Shown here: positions 8,261 to 18,752 of the stretch, one piece after another
How positions within the stretch are numbered: the first letter of the stretch is position 1
Layout: every line of letters begins with the position of its first letter
Source: Allobosea sp.
GTDB taxonomy: Bacteria; Pseudomonadota; Alphaproteobacteria; Rhizobiales; Beijerinckiaceae
DNA: 64,000 nucleotides
Assembly (NCBI RefSeq): GCF_030695125.1
Contig: NZ_JAUYTP010000036.1
Location: 1-64,000, forward strand
Direction: 5' to 3'
Notes under the pieces: generated by a model
Seen by the model: the letters and a program-made list of their open reading frames with translations, nothing else
Told to the model about the DNA's origin: nothing
The model's database searches: none
Made by a program: the position numbers and the translations under genes

Positions 8261-9451
8261 ATGTCAGAGCATAACATCCGGAACTTCTCGATCAATTTCG
8301 GCCCGCAGCACCCTGCGGCGCACGGCGTGCTGCGCCTCGTGCTGGAACTCGACGGCGAGATCGTCGAGCGTGTCGATCCCCATATCGGCCTGCTGCATCG
8401 CGGCACCGAGAAACTGATCGAGGCCAAGACCTATCTCCAGGCGCTGCCCTATTTCGACCGGCTCGACTATGTCGCGCCGATGAACCAGGAGCATGCCTAC
8501 TGCCTGGCGGTCGAGAAGCTGATGGGCGTCACTGTTCCGCGCCGCGGCCAGCTGATCCGCGTGCTCTACTCCGAGATCGGCCGCATCCTCTCGCATATCC
8601 TCAACGTCACCACGCAGGCGATGGACGTCGGTGCGTTGACGCCCCCGCTCTGGGGGTTCGAGGAGCGCGAGAAGCTGATGATCTTCTACGAGCGCGCCTC
8701 CGGCTCGCGCATGCATGCCGCCTATTTCCGGCCCGGCGGCGTCCATCAGGACCTGCCGCCCTCGCTGATCCACGACATCGCCGACTGGTGCGATCCGTTC
8801 CTGCAGGTCTGCGACGACCTCGAGACCTTGCTCACCGACAACCGGATCTTCAAGCAGCGCAATGTCGACATCGGCGTCGTCGATCTCGACACCTGCTGGA
8901 AATGGGGTTTCTCGGGCGTGATGGTGCGCGGTTCCGGCGCTGCCTGGGATCTGCGCAAGTCGCAGCCCTATGAATGCTATGACGAGATGGAATTCGACAT
9001 TCCGATCGGCAAGAACGGCGACTGCTACGACCGCTACTGCATCCGCATGGAAGAGATGCGCCAGTCGGTGCGGATCATGAAGCAGTGCTGCGAGAAGCTT
9101 CTGTCCGCCGATGGCGGCGGGCGGGTGTCTTCGCTCGACGGCAAGATGGTGCCGCCCAAGCGCGGCGAGATGAAGCGCTCGATGGAAGGGCTGATCCACC
9201 ACTTCAAGCTCTACACCGAGGGCTTCAAGGTGCCCGAGGGCGAGGTCTACGCTGCGGTGGAGGCGCCGAAGGGGGAGTTCGGCGTCTACCTCGTCGCCGA
9301 CGGCACCAACAAGCCCTACCGCCTCAAGATCAAGGCGCCGGGCTTCGCCCATCTCCAGGCCATGGATTTCATGTGCCGCAAGCACATGCTCGCCGACGTC
9401 TCCGCGATCCTCGGTTCCCTCGATATCGTCTTTGGTGAAGTTGACCGCTGA
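8261..9451 (+). CDS. nuoD: NADH-quinone oxidoreductase subunit D
   Basis: A 396-aa subunit (49-kDa homologue), related to the large subunit of NiFe hydrogenases, forming the quinone-binding cavity with NuoB. The 49-kDa signature [14 protein letters not shown] is near residues 43-56, and the C-terminus ends in the conserved DIVFGEVDR. Length is standard. Its stop overlaps the nuoE start (TGATG). Confidence 0.97.
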   Translation: MSEHNIRNFSINFGPQHPAAHGVLRLVLELDGEIVERVDPHIGLLHRGTEKLIEAKTYLQALPYFDRLDYVAPMNQEHAYCLAVEKLMGVTVPRRGQLIRVLYSEIGRILSHILNVTTQAMDVGALTPPLWGFEEREKLMIFYERASGSRMHAAYFRPGGVHQDLPPSLIHDIADWCDPFLQVCDDLETLLTDNRIFKQRNVDIGVVDLDTCWKWGFSGVMVRGSGAAWDLRKSQPYECYDEMEFDIPIGKNGDCYDRYCIRMEEMRQSVRIMKQCCEKLLSADGGGRVSSLDGKMVPPKRGEMKRSMEGLIHHFKLYTEGFKVPEGEVYAAVEAPKGEFGVYLVADGTNKPYRLKIKAPGFAHLQAMDFMCRKHMLADVSAILGSLDIVFGEVDR

Positions 9452-10410
9452 TGTCCGTCCGTCGTCTCGCCCCCGATCACGTCCAGCCCGCTTCCTTCGC
9501 CTTCGACGCGGCGAACGAGAACTGGGCCGACCAGCAGATCGCCAAATATCCGGAAGGCCGCCAGGCCTCGGCCGTGATCCCGCTCTTGTGGAAGGCGCAG
9601 GAGCAGCATGATGGCTGGGTGCCGCGCGCCGCCATCGAGGCGGTCGCGCGCAAGCTCGGCATGGCGCCGATGCGCGTCATGGAGATCGCGACCTTCTACA
9701 CGATGTTCAACCTGCAGCCGGTGGGCGCGCATTTCGTCCAGCTCTGCGGCACCACGCCCTGCGCGCTGCGCGGCGCCGAGGCGCTGAAGAAGGTCTGCCA
9801 GGACGTGATCGGCCCGCAATCGACGGTCAGCGCCGACGGCAAGCTCTCCTGGCTCGAGGTCGAATGCCTCGGCGCCTGCTGCAACGCCCCGATGGCGCAG
9901 ATCAACTTCGACTATTACGAGGATCTGACGCCGGAGAACTTCAAGGCCCTGCTCGAGGATCTGCGCCACGGCCGCCCGGTCAAGACGGGTTCGCAGATCG
10001 GCCGCTCCGGCTCCGAGCCGTTCGGCGGCGGCGAGACCCTGAAGGACCCGGCCCTGTATGACGGCACGATGATCGGCGCCGGCGACTGGCAGACGCGCGT
10101 CACCGAGCAGCGCAAGGCCGCCGCCGAAGCCGCCGCCGCCAAGGCCGCGGCCGAAGCGGAAGCCAAGAAGGCCGAGGCACCAAAGCCCGACGCGCCCAAG
10201 CCCGACGCTCCGAAGACCGATGCGACGCCCGCAGCGGCGACGAAACCGGCGACGGAGACGGCGGCAGCGGGGCGCCCCAAGCCCTCGGAGCCGGACCAGC
10301 CCACGGGCGCCGCCAACGATACGCCCGCCGCCAATGGCAAGGTCGATGCGAAGTCCGCCGCGGAATCGGTCAAGCCGGCCGACGCCCCCGCCGACAAGCC
10401 GGTGAAGTGA
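9451..10410 (+). CDS. nuoE: NADH-quinone oxidoreductase subunit E with long Ala/Lys/Pro C-terminal extension
   Basis: A 319-aa protein. Residues 1-190 are the thioredoxin-like 24-kDa subunit, which binds the 2Fe-2S cluster N1a through cysteines in CGTTPCALRG and CLGACCNAP. Residues about 220-319 are an extra low-complexity tail rich in Ala, Lys, Pro, Glu and Asp, with short repeats of the PKPDAPK type. The tail is in frame and runs to the base before nuoF's spacer, so it is not a frameshift product. Similar tails occur in other Hyphomicrobiales NuoE proteins; their role is not known. Confidence 0.95.
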   Translation: MSVRRLAPDHVQPASFAFDAANENWADQQIAKYPEGRQASAVIPLLWKAQEQHDGWVPRAAIEAVARKLGMAPMRVMEIATFYTMFNLQPVGAHFVQLCGTTPCALRGAEALKKVCQDVIGPQSTVSADGKLSWLEVECLGACCNAPMAQINFDYYEDLTPENFKALLEDLRHGRPVKTGSQIGRSGSEPFGGGETLKDPALYDGTMIGAGDWQTRVTEQRKAAAEAAAAKAAAEAEAKKAEAPKPDAPKPDAPKTDATPAAATKPATETAAAGRPKPSEPDQPTGAANDTPAANGKVDAKSAAESVKPADAPADKPVK

Positions 10411-10419
10411 GGTAAGACG

Positions 10420-11724
10420 ATGCTCGCCGACCGCGACCGGATTTTCACCAATCTCTACGGCCTTCACGACCTGTCGCTGAAGGGCGCCATGGCGCGTGGC
10501 GCGTGGGACGGCACCAAGTTCCTGCTTGAGCAGGGCCGCGACTGGATCATCGACGAGATGAAGAAGTCCGGCCTGCGTGGTCGCGGCGGCGCCGGCTTCC
10601 CGACCGGCCTGAAATGGTCGTTCATGCCCAAGCAGAACGACGGGCGCCCGCACTACCTCGTCGTCAACGCCGACGAGTCGGAGCCCGGCACCTGCAAGGA
10701 TCGCGAGATCATGCGCAACGACCCGCATACGCTGGTCGAGGGCTGCCTGATCGCCTCCTTCGCGATGGGGGCGCACGCCGCCTATATCTACATCCGCGGC
10801 GAATACATCCGCGAGCGCGAGGCGCTGCAGCGCGCCGTCGACGAGGCCTATGCCGCTAAGCTCATCGGCAAGGACAACGTCCACGGCTATCCCTTTGATC
10901 TCTATGTGCATCACGGCGCCGGTGCCTATATCTGCGGCGAGGAGACGGCCCTGCTCGAAAGCCTCGAGGGCAAGAAGGGCATGCCGCGGATGAAGCCGCC
11001 ATTCCCGGCCAATGTCGGCTTGTATGGCTGCCCGACCACGGTCAACAACGTCGAGTCGATCGCGGTGGCGCCAACCATCCTGCGCCGCGGCGCGAGCTGG
11101 TTCTCCTCGCTCGGAAACCCCAACAATGTCGGCACCAAGCTGTTCTGCATCTCGGGCCATGTGAACAAGCCCTGCAATGTCGAGGAGGTGATGGGCATCA
11201 CCTTCCGCGAGCTGATCGACCGGCATTGCGGCGGCGTCCGTGGCGGCTGGGACAATCTCAAGGCGGTCATCCCGGGCGGCTCCTCGGTGCGGATGGTGCC
11301 GGCCGAGCAGATCATCGACACGCCGATGGATTTCGACTCTCTCTCCAAGCTGAAATCGGGCCTCGGCACCGCGGCCGTGATCGTCATGGACAAGTCCACG
11401 GACGTCATCCGCGCCATCGCCCGCCTCAGCCATTTCTACAAGCATGAGAGCTGCGGCCAGTGCACGCCCTGCCGCGAGGGCACCGGCTGGATGTGGCGCG
11501 TCATGGAGCGCATGGTCGAGGGCCGCGCCCAGAAGCGCGAGATCGACATGCTGCTCGACGTCACCAAGCAGATCGAAGGCCACACCATCTGCGCACTGGG
11601 CGATGCCGCCGCCTGGCCGATCCAGGGCCTGATCGCGCATTTCCGTCACGAGATCGAGCAGCGCATCGACGACTATGCCGCCAACCCGCACAGCGAGCCC
11701 GTGCGCATGATGGCGGCGGAGTGA
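10420..11724 (+). CDS. nuoF: NADH-quinone oxidoreductase subunit F
   Basis: A 434-aa NADH-binding subunit (51-kDa homologue) that carries FMN and the 4Fe-4S cluster N3. Visible are the nucleotide/FMN glycine-rich segment [13 protein letters not shown] at about residues 49-61, [13 protein letters not shown] at about 167-179, and the cluster motif [15 protein letters not shown] near residue 345. It accepts hydride from NADH and passes electrons to NuoE and NuoG. Spacing to nuoE is 9 bases. Confidence 0.97.
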   Translation: MLADRDRIFTNLYGLHDLSLKGAMARGAWDGTKFLLEQGRDWIIDEMKKSGLRGRGGAGFPTGLKWSFMPKQNDGRPHYLVVNADESEPGTCKDREIMRNDPHTLVEGCLIASFAMGAHAAYIYIRGEYIREREALQRAVDEAYAAKLIGKDNVHGYPFDLYVHHGAGAYICGEETALLESLEGKKGMPRMKPPFPANVGLYGCPTTVNNVESIAVAPTILRRGASWFSSLGNPNNVGTKLFCISGHVNKPCNVEEVMGITFRELIDRHCGGVRGGWDNLKAVIPGGSSVRMVPAEQIIDTPMDFDSLSKLKSGLGTAAVIVMDKSTDVIRAIARLSHFYKHESCGQCTPCREGTGWMWRVMERMVEGRAQKREIDMLLDVTKQIEGHTICALGDAAAWPIQGLIAHFRHEIEQRIDDYAANPHSEPVRMMAAE

Positions 11725-11728
11725 GAGC

Positions 11729-13792
11729 ATGACCAAACTCATCATCGACGGCATCGAGGTCGACGTCCCCGCCGAATACACGGTCCTGCAGGCCTGCGAG
11801 GCGGCGGGCGCCGAGGTGCCGCGCTTCTGCTTCCATGAGCGGCTCTCCATCGCCGGCAATTGCCGCATGTGCCTCGTCGAGGTGAAGGGCGGCCCGCCGA
11901 AGCCGCAGGCCTCCTGCGCCATCGGCGTGCGCGATCTGCGCCCCGGCCCCAATGGCGAGCCGCCGGTCGTCTCGACCAAGTCGCCCATGGTCAAGAAGGC
12001 GCGCGAGGGGGTGATGGAGTTCCTCCTCATCAACCACCCGCTGGATTGCCCGATCTGCGACCAGGGCGGCGAGTGCGACCTGCAGGACCAGGCGATGGCC
12101 TATGGCGTCGACACATCGCGCTATGCCGAGAACAAGCGCGCGGTCGAGGACAAGTATATCGGCCCGCTGGTGAAGACCTCGATGACGCGCTGCATCCAGT
12201 GCACGCGCTGCGTCCGCTTCACCACGGAAGTCGCCGGCGGCCAGGATCTCGGCGCCATCGGCCGCGGCGAGGACATGGAGATCACCACCTATCTCGAGCA
12301 GGCGATGACCTCGGAGCTCCAGGGCAACGTCGTCGATCTCTGCCCGGTCGGCGCGCTGACCTCGAAGCCCTACCAGAACAAGGCCCGGCCCTGGGAGCTG
12401 ACCAAGACGCAGTCGATCGACGTAATGGACGCTGTCGGCTCGGCCATCCGCGTCGATTCCCGTGGCAAGGAGGTCATGCGCATCCTGCCCCGCCTCAACG
12501 AGGCGGTGAACGAGGAGTGGATCTCCGACAAGACCCGCCACATCGTCGATGGCCTGCGCACGCAGCGTCTCGACCGGCCCTATATCCGCCAGAACGGTGC
12601 TCTGCGTCCGGCCACCTGGGCCGAGGCCTTCGCGCTGATCGCGCAGAAGGTGAAGGCGGCGGCGCCTCAGAAGATCGGCGCGATCGCCGGCGATCTCGCC
12701 GCTGTCGAAGAGATGTTCGCGCTCCAGAGCCTGATGGCCGCGCTCGGCAGCGCCAATCTCGACTGTCGTCAGGATGGCACAAAGCTGCATCCGAAGTTCG
12801 GCCGCGCCAGCTACATCCTCAATGCCGGCATCGCCGGGATCGAGCAGGCCGATGCACTGATGATCATCGGCGCCAATCCGCGCAAGGAGGCGCCGATCCT
12901 GAACGCGCGCATCCGCAAGCGCTGGCTGCGCGGCGATTTCACGCTCGGCCTGATCGGCGAGAAGGTCGATCTGACCTATGACTACGCTCATCTGGGCGCA
13001 GGGCCGGACACGCTCGCCGGTTTCGGCGACCATGCCCCGGCCAATCGGCAGAAGCCGATGCTGCTGATCGGGCAGGGCGCTTTGGCCCGTCCCGATGGCG
13101 AGGCCATCCTGGCCATGGCTGCCAAGGCGGCCCATGCGCTCGGCGTCGTCAAGGACGGCTGGAACGGTTTTGGCGTGCTGCACACGGCGGCCTCGCGCGT
13201 CGGCGGGCTCGATCTCGGCTTCGTGCCGGGCGAAGGCGGCCTCGACGTCGCCGGCATGCTCGCGCCGGGTGCGCTCGACGTGCTGTTCCTGCTCGGCGCC
13301 GACGAGATCGAGGTGCCGGCAGGCGCCTTCGTGGTCTATCAAGGCACGCATGGCGACAAGGGCGCGCATCGCGCCGACGTCATCCTGCCGGGCTCGGCCT
13401 ACACCGAGAAATCCGGCACCTACGTCAACACCGAAGGCCGCGTGCAGATGACCGACCGCGCCACCTTCCCGCCGGGCGACGCCCGCGAGGACTGGGCGAT
13501 CCTGCGGGCGCTCTCTGCCGCTCTGGCTAAGACGCTGCCCTTCGACTCGCTGGCCGGCCTGCGCAAGGCGCTCTACGCGGCGCACCCGCATTTCGCCGCG
13601 CTCGACCGGCTCGATCCGGCGGACGCCTCGGGGCTCGGCACGCTCGCCGATCTCGGCGGCAAGGCCGAAAAGACCGGCTTCGTCTCGCCGGTTGCCGATT
13701 TCTACCAGACCAACCCGATCGCGCGCGCTTCCGCCGTGATGGCCGAATGTTCGGCACTGGCTTCGGGCCGGTTGCAGCAGGCGGCGGAGTAA
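11729..13792 (+). CDS. nuoG: NADH-quinone oxidoreductase subunit G
   Basis: A 687-aa iron-sulfur subunit (75-kDa homologue). The N-terminus has a 2Fe-2S ferredoxin domain (cysteines around [17 protein letters not shown]), then the His-Cys3 cluster region and a 4Fe-4S domain ([11 protein letters not shown] and DLCPVGAL). The rest is a formate-dehydrogenase-like domain without molybdenum cofactor function. The size matches the compact alphaproteobacterial/mitochondrial form and is shorter than enterobacterial NuoG. It conducts electrons from NuoF toward NuoI. Confidence 0.97.
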   Translation: MTKLIIDGIEVDVPAEYTVLQACEAAGAEVPRFCFHERLSIAGNCRMCLVEVKGGPPKPQASCAIGVRDLRPGPNGEPPVVSTKSPMVKKAREGVMEFLLINHPLDCPICDQGGECDLQDQAMAYGVDTSRYAENKRAVEDKYIGPLVKTSMTRCIQCTRCVRFTTEVAGGQDLGAIGRGEDMEITTYLEQAMTSELQGNVVDLCPVGALTSKPYQNKARPWELTKTQSIDVMDAVGSAIRVDSRGKEVMRILPRLNEAVNEEWISDKTRHIVDGLRTQRLDRPYIRQNGALRPATWAEAFALIAQKVKAAAPQKIGAIAGDLAAVEEMFALQSLMAALGSANLDCRQDGTKLHPKFGRASYILNAGIAGIEQADALMIIGANPRKEAPILNARIRKRWLRGDFTLGLIGEKVDLTYDYAHLGAGPDTLAGFGDHAPANRQKPMLLIGQGALARPDGEAILAMAAKAAHALGVVKDGWNGFGVLHTAASRVGGLDLGFVPGEGGLDVAGMLAPGALDVLFLLGADEIEVPAGAFVVYQGTHGDKGAHRADVILPGSAYTEKSGTYVNTEGRVQMTDRATFPPGDAREDWAILRALSAALAKTLPFDSLAGLRKALYAAHPHFAALDRLDPADASGLGTLADLGGKAEKTGFVSPVADFYQTNPIARASAVMAECSALASGRLQQAAE

Positions 13793-13798
13793 GCGGCC

Positions 13799-14818
13799 AT
13801 GAACTGGGACCTCGTTCTCGATCTCGCGATCATGCTGGGCAAGAGCTTCCTGCTCATCGCCTGCCTGCTGGTCTTCATCGCCTATATCCTGCTGGCCGAT
13901 CGCAAGATCTGGGCGGCGGTGCAGTTGCGGCGCGGCCCCAACGTGGTCGGGCCCTTCGGCCTGTTCCAGAGCTTCGCCGATCTGCTGAAATTCGCCTTCA
14001 AGGAGCCGATCATCCCGTCGGGCGCCAACAAGGGCGTCTTCCTGCTGGCGCCGCTGGTCACCTGCCTGCTGGCGCTGTCGGCCTGGGCGGTGATCCCGGT
14101 CGCCGAAGGCTGGGCGATCGCCGACATCAATGTCGGTATCCTCTATGTGCTCGCGATCTCGTCGCTCGGCATCTACGGCATCATCATGGCCGGCTGGGCC
14201 TCGAACTCGAAATACCCCTTCATGGGCGCGCTGCGCTCGGCGGCGCAGATGGTGTCCTACGAGGTCTCGATCGGCTTCGTCATCATCACCGTCCTGCTCT
14301 GCGTGGGCTCGCTGAACCTCTCGGCCATCGTTGAGGCGCAGAACACCAAGGTCGGCCTGTTCGGCTGGTACTGGCTGCCGCTGTTCCCGATGTTCGTGAT
14401 CTTCTTCATCTCGGCGCTGGCCGAGACGAACCGGCCGCCCTTCGATCTGCCGGAGGCGGAATCGGAGCTCGTGGCCGGCTACATGGTCGAATACTCGTCG
14501 ACCCCGTATCTGCTGTTCATGCTCGGCGAATACGTGGCGATCATGACCATGTGCGCCATGATGGTGATCCTGTTCCTTGGAGGCTGGCTGCCGCCGTTCC
14601 CGATCGCGCCCTTCACCTGGGTGCCGGGCGTCATCTGGTTCATGCTCAAGGTCTGCGCGGTCTTCTTCATGTTCGCGATGGTGAAGGCCTTCGTGCCGCG
14701 CTACCGCTACGACCAGCTGATGCGGCTGGGCTGGAAGGTCTTCCTGCCGCTCTCGCTGGTCTCGGTCGTGGTCGTGGCGTTCGTGCTGCAGCTCACGGGC
14801 TGGGGCCCGGCGCGCTGA
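13799..14818 (+). CDS. nuoH: NADH-quinone oxidoreductase subunit H
   Basis: A 339-aa membrane subunit (ND1 homologue) with about eight transmembrane helices. It connects the peripheral arm to the membrane arm and forms the entrance of the quinone tunnel. The signatures [20 protein letters not shown] and [17 protein letters not shown] are present. It starts 6 bases after nuoG. Its stop overlaps the start of a small membrane-protein gene (TGATG). Confidence 0.97.
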   Translation: MNWDLVLDLAIMLGKSFLLIACLLVFIAYILLADRKIWAAVQLRRGPNVVGPFGLFQSFADLLKFAFKEPIIPSGANKGVFLLAPLVTCLLALSAWAVIPVAEGWAIADINVGILYVLAISSLGIYGIIMAGWASNSKYPFMGALRSAAQMVSYEVSIGFVIITVLLCVGSLNLSAIVEAQNTKVGLFGWYWLPLFPMFVIFFISALAETNRPPFDLPEAESELVAGYMVEYSSTPYLLFMLGEYVAIMTMCAMMVILFLGGWLPPFPIAPFTWVPGVIWFMLKVCAVFFMFAMVKAFVPRYRYDQLMRLGWKVFLPLSLVSVVVVAFVLQLTGWGPAR

Positions 14819-15057
14819 TGACGGTCTCGGCCGGCCTGATCGGCGCGCTGATCGGGCTGGTGCTGGGGATCGTGGAATACAGGATCGTGTCGGGGCTGCT
14901 CATCGGGGCGCTGCGCCGAACCGATCGATCGCAGACGCAGGCCGAGCGCGACGACTACGAGCGTCGCATCGGCTTCGTCAGGGCGGCGCTGGTGGTGTTG
15001 ATGATCGGCGTCACGCCGGTGCTGGGTTATCTCATCGGCCAGACGGTGTTTGGCTGA
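14818..15057 (+). CDS. Small two-helix membrane protein encoded inside the nuo operon
   Basis: A 79-residue protein with two hydrophobic helices (about residues 3-20 and 54-76) separated by a charged segment ([19 protein letters not shown]). The ATG overlaps the nuoH stop, which argues for translational coupling, and nuoI follows after 20 bases. It is not a core complex I subunit and I do not recognise the family. The hairpin topology and position make an assembly or accessory role possible, by inference only. Confidence 0.75.
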   Translation: MTVSAGLIGALIGLVLGIVEYRIVSGLLIGALRRTDRSQTQAERDDYERRIGFVRAALVVLMIGVTPVLGYLIGQTVFG

Positions 15058-15077
15058 GTTGGAAGGACAGGAAGGCG

Positions 15078-15566
15078 ATGTCGCTCGCACAAGCCGCCAA
15101 GGGCCTGCTGCTGAAGGAGTTCGTCGGCGCGTTCGCGCTGTCGATGCGCTATTTCTTCAAGCCGAAGGCGACCTTGAACTACCCCTTCGAGAAGGGGCAG
15201 CTCAGCCCGCGCTTCCGCGGCGAGCACGCGCTGCGCCGCTATCCCAACGGGGAAGAGCGCTGCATCGCCTGCAAGCTCTGCGAGGCGATCTGCCCGGCGC
15301 AGGCCATCACCATCGAAGCCGGCCCGCGGCGCAACGACGGCACGCGCCGCACCACGCGCTACGACATCGACATGACGAAGTGCATCTATTGCGGCTTCTG
15401 CCAGGAGGCCTGCCCGGTCGACGCCATCGTCGAGGGGCCGAACTTCGAATTCGCGACAGAGACGCGCGAGGAGCTGTTCTACGACAAGGACCGGCTGCTC
15501 GCGAACGGCGCCCGCTGGGAACGCGAGATCGCGCGCAACATCGCGATGGATGCGCCGTATCGGTGA
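15078..15566 (+). CDS. nuoI: NADH-quinone oxidoreductase subunit I
   Basis: A 162-aa 8-iron ferredoxin-type subunit (TYKY homologue) that binds clusters N6a and N6b between NuoG and NuoB. Two CxxCxxCxxxCP motifs are visible: [12 protein letters not shown] near residues 62-73 and [12 protein letters not shown] near 101-112. Length is normal. It is followed by a palindromic repeat that separates it from nuoJ. Confidence 0.97.
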   Translation: MSLAQAAKGLLLKEFVGAFALSMRYFFKPKATLNYPFEKGQLSPRFRGEHALRRYPNGEERCIACKLCEAICPAQAITIEAGPRRNDGTRRTTRYDIDMTKCIYCGFCQEACPVDAIVEGPNFEFATETREELFYDKDRLLANGARWEREIARNIAMDAPYR

Positions 15567-15574
15567 CGACATGC

Positions 15575-15649
15575 GTCATTCTCGGGCGAAGCGCAGCGCA
15601 GACCCGAGAATCTCTGGCAGGAGATGCTCGGGTCAAGCCTGAGCATGAC
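15575..15649. repeat. Intergenic palindromic repeat, copy 2 (inside the nuo operon)
   Basis: Starts GTCATTCTCGGGC and ends GAGCATGAC. It folds as two adjacent hairpins: ATTCTCGGG with CCCGAGAAT, and ATGCTCGGG with the near match CCTGAGCAT (one mismatch). It is the reverse-complement relative of the copy upstream of birA. The remaining 15650-15786 carries no recognisable gene. Confidence 0.75.
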
Positions 15650-15786
15650 GGAATGAGACCAAGTCAGGCCCGCCGCGCGGTTGTGACCCGTGACGGCCCT
15701 GACTATACGCTTCCAACGGCGTCCGGCGAGAGTCGGGCGCAGGTGAACACGAGAGCCGCCCCCGACGGGCGGAAAGGCTGACCGAG

Positions 15787-16410
15787 ATGAATGCCGCAGC
15801 GGCTTTCTTCTATCTGTTCGCAGGCATCACAGTCGCTTCGGCGTTCATGGTGGTGACATCGCGCAACCCCGTTCACTCGGTGCTCTTCCTGATCCTGGCC
15901 TTCGTCAACGCGGCGGGCCTGTTCCTGCTGCTCGGGGCCGAGTTCCTGGCGATGCTGCTGATCGTCGTCTATGTCGGCGCGGTCGCGGTTCTCTTCCTCT
16001 TCGTGGTGATGATGCTCGACGTCGATTTCGCCGAGTTCCGCCAGGGCTTCCTGAACTACCTGCCGATCGGGGCGCTGATCGGGCTGATCTTCGCGGTCGA
16101 ATTGCTGCTGGTCGTCGGCGCCTGGGTCATCGACCCGCAGATCGTCAGGGCGCCGGTGGCCGCCATTCCCGCCGGCATCACCAACACCGAGGCGATCGGG
16201 CGGGTGCTCTACACGCAGTATGTCTACTACTTCCAGGCGGCCGGCCTCGTGCTGCTGGTAGCCATGATCGGCGCGATCGTGCTGACCCTGCGCGAGCGCC
16301 CCGGCGTCAAGCGCCAGGACATCGCGCAGCAGAACGCCCGCACCAAGGCGACCGCGATGGATGTCAAGCAGGTGGCGTCGGGCGCCGCGCTGCCGGAGGA
16401 GACCGTCTGA
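15787..16410 (+). CDS. nuoJ: NADH-quinone oxidoreductase subunit J
   Basis: A 207-aa membrane subunit (ND6 homologue) with five predicted helices. The conserved third-helix region [20 protein letters not shown] contains the pi-bulge segment important for coupling. The C-terminus carries a polar tail of about 35 residues. Its stop overlaps the nuoK start (TGATGA). It lies about 220 bases after nuoI, the widest gap in the operon. Confidence 0.96.
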   Translation: MNAAAAFFYLFAGITVASAFMVVTSRNPVHSVLFLILAFVNAAGLFLLLGAEFLAMLLIVVYVGAVAVLFLFVVMMLDVDFAEFRQGFLNYLPIGALIGLIFAVELLLVVGAWVIDPQIVRAPVAAIPAGITNTEAIGRVLYTQYVYYFQAAGLVLLVAMIGAIVLTLRERPGVKRQDIAQQNARTKATAMDVKQVASGAALPEETV

Positions 16411-16715
16411 TGATCGGGCTTGGCCATTACCTCGCCGTCGGCGCGATCCTGTTCACGCTCGGCGTGCTCGGCATCTTCCTGAACCGCAAGAACGTCATCG
16501 TCATCCTGATGTCGGTCGAGCTGATCCTGCTCGCGGTCAACCTGAACTTCGTCGCCTTCTCGAGCTTCCTGAACGACATCGTCGGGCAGATCTTCGCGCT
16601 GCTGGTGCTGACGGTCGCCGCGGCCGAGGCCGCCATCGGGCTCGCCATTCTCGTCGTCTACTTCCGCAACCGCGGCACGATCGCGGTGGAAGACATCAAC
16701 ATGATGAAAGGCTGA
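16410..16715 (+). CDS. nuoK: NADH-quinone oxidoreductase subunit K
   Basis: A 101-aa three-helix membrane subunit (ND4L homologue). Conserved glutamates used in proton transfer are seen in [14 protein letters not shown] (helix 2) and [13 protein letters not shown] (helix 3). Standard length. Start codon overlaps the nuoJ stop. Confidence 0.97.
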   Translation: MIGLGHYLAVGAILFTLGVLGIFLNRKNVIVILMSVELILLAVNLNFVAFSSFLNDIVGQIFALLVLTVAAAEAAIGLAILVVYFRNRGTIAVEDINMMKG

Positions 16716-16741
16716 GGCGCGCCCGCGCCCGGAACCGCCCC

Positions 16742-18751
16742 ATGTATCACGCGATCGTCTTCCTCCCCCTGATCGGCTTTCTGATCGCTGGCCTCTTCGG
16801 CCGGCTGATCGGCGCGCGCGCTTCGGAGTTCGTCACCACCGCGCTGCTGATCGTTTCGGCGCTCCTGTCCTGGGTCGCCTTCTTCAATGTCGGCTTCGGC
16901 GCCGGCACGACCCGCATCCAGGTCGCGACCTGGATGGCCTCGGGCGGGCTGCAGGTCGACTGGGCCTTCCGCGTGGACACGCTGACCGTGGTGATGCTGG
17001 TCGTGGTCAACACCGTGTCCTCGCTCGTGCATGTGTATTCGATCGGCTACATGCATGAGGATCCGCACCGGCCGCGCTTCTTCGCCTATCTGTCGCTGTT
17101 CACCTTCGCCATGCTGATGCTGGTGACGGCCGACAACCTCGTGCAGATGTTCTTCGGCTGGGAGGGCGTCGGTCTCGCCTCCTATCTGCTGATCGGCTTC
17201 TGGTACCAGAAGCCCTCGGCCTGCGCCGCGGCGATGAAGGCCTTCATCGTCAACCGCGTTGGCGATTTCGGCTTCCTGCTCGGTATCTTCCTGGTCTTCG
17301 TGCTGACGGGCTCGGTCGCCTTCGACTCCATCTTCCCGCAGATCGCCGGGTTGACCGAGCGAACCTTCCGCTTCCTCGGCTATGACTGGAACGCGCTGAC
17401 GCTGACCGCGCTGCTCCTGTTCATGGGCGCGATGGGCAAGTCGGCGCAGTTCATGCTGCACACCTGGCTGCCCGACGCGATGGAGGGCCCGACCCCGGTC
17501 TCGGCGCTGATCCACGCCGCCACCATGGTCACCGCCGGCGTCTTCATGGTCGCGCGCCTGTCGCCGATCTTCGAATATGCGCCCGTCGCGCTCACCGTCG
17601 TCATCGTCATCGGCGCGACGACAGCGTTCTTCGCCGCCACGATCGGCCTCGTGCAGAACGACATCAAGCGCGTCATCGCCTATTCGACCTGCTCGCAGCT
17701 CGGCTACATGTTCGTCGCGCTTGGCGTCGGCGCCTATTCGGCCGGCGTCTTCCACCTCTTCACCCATGCCTTCTTCAAGGCGCTGCTGTTCCTCGGCGCC
17801 GGCTCGGTCATCCACGCGATGCATCACGAGCAGGACATGCGCAACATGGGCGGATTGCGGAAATACATCCCGCTGACGGCCGCCGCCATGACGATCGGCA
17901 CGCTGGCGCTGACCGGTTTCCCGTTGCTCGCAGGCTATTTCTCGAAGGATGCGATCATCGAGAGCACCTATGCCGCGGTCGCCCATAAGGGCTTCGCTGC
18001 GTCCTACGCCTATGTGCTGCTGGTGGTCGCTGCCTGCATGACCTCGTTCTACTCCTGGCGCCTCTACTTCATGACCTTCGAGGGCAAGCCGCGCTGGGGT
18101 GCGGATGCCCACGCCGCACACGGTCATGCCGCGCATGGTCACGACGATCATGCCCATGCGCATGACCATCACCACGGCCATGATCACAAGCCGCATGAGA
18201 GCCCGCTGGTGATGCTGATCCCCCTCGCCGTGCTCTCGCTCGGCGCCATCGCGGCCGGCTTCGCGTTCAAGGGTGTCTTCATCGGCGATGGCTACGACGC
18301 CTTCTGGAAGGCCTCGCTCTTCACGGCTAAGGACAACCACATCCTGCACGAGATGCACGAGGTGCCGAAATGGGTGATCTGGTCGCCCTTCGTCGCCATG
18401 CTGATCGGCTTCGTGCTGGCGCTCTACATGTACGTCCTGCGTCCGGATGTGCCGGGCCGGCTCGCCGCCGCCAATCCGGCCCTCTACAAATTCCTGCTCA
18501 ACAAGTGGTATTTCGACGAGCTCTACGACTTCCTGTTCGTGAAGCCTTCGATGTGGATCGGAAAGTTCCTCTGGAAGAAGGGCGACGGCTTCGTCATCGA
18601 CGGCATGGGCCCCGATGGCGTCTCCGCCCGGGTCGTGGACGTCACCGACCGGGTCGTGCGGCTCCAGACCGGCTATGTCTATCACTACGCCTTCGCCATG
18701 CTGATCGGCGTCGCAGGCTTCGTGACCTGGTATCTCGTGGCGCGCGGGTGA
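16742..18751 (+). CDS. nuoL: NADH-quinone oxidoreductase subunit L, with histidine-rich loop
   Basis: A 669-aa antiporter-like subunit (ND5 homologue), the distal proton pump of the membrane arm, which carries the long lateral helix HL at its C-terminus. The conserved antiporter-like segments [19 protein letters not shown] and [20 protein letters not shown] are visible. At about residues 455-487 a soluble loop holds 14 histidines in about 34 residues, interspersed with Ala, Gly and Asp. The start ATG 16742 gives [13 protein letters not shown], the normal family N-terminus; the frame is open further upstream. Confidence 0.97.
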   Translation: MYHAIVFLPLIGFLIAGLFGRLIGARASEFVTTALLIVSALLSWVAFFNVGFGAGTTRIQVATWMASGGLQVDWAFRVDTLTVVMLVVVNTVSSLVHVYSIGYMHEDPHRPRFFAYLSLFTFAMLMLVTADNLVQMFFGWEGVGLASYLLIGFWYQKPSACAAAMKAFIVNRVGDFGFLLGIFLVFVLTGSVAFDSIFPQIAGLTERTFRFLGYDWNALTLTALLLFMGAMGKSAQFMLHTWLPDAMEGPTPVSALIHAATMVTAGVFMVARLSPIFEYAPVALTVVIVIGATTAFFAATIGLVQNDIKRVIAYSTCSQLGYMFVALGVGAYSAGVFHLFTHAFFKALLFLGAGSVIHAMHHEQDMRNMGGLRKYIPLTAAAMTIGTLALTGFPLLAGYFSKDAIIESTYAAVAHKGFAASYAYVLLVVAACMTSFYSWRLYFMTFEGKPRWGADAHAAHGHAAHGHDDHAHAHDHHHGHDHKPHESPLVMLIPLAVLSLGAIAAGFAFKGVFIGDGYDAFWKASLFTAKDNHILHEMHEVPKWVIWSPFVAMLIGFVLALYMYVLRPDVPGRLAAANPALYKFLLNKWYFDELYDFLFVKPSMWIGKFLWKKGDGFVIDGMGPDGVSARVVDVTDRVVRLQTGYVYHYAFAMLIGVAGFVTWYLVARG

Positions 18752-18752
18752 G

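Noticed and set aside
10120-10407. Idea that the NuoE tail is a frameshift or a fused second gene
   Set aside because: Single open frame, uniform low complexity, no ribosome site or domain inside; reads as an in-frame extension.
9316-12033. Very long open frame (905 codons) on the minus strand opposite nuoD-nuoG
   Set aside because: Product is Arg/Ala/Gly/His-rich without family motifs. It is the mirror of GC-rich third positions of the clearly real nuo genes.
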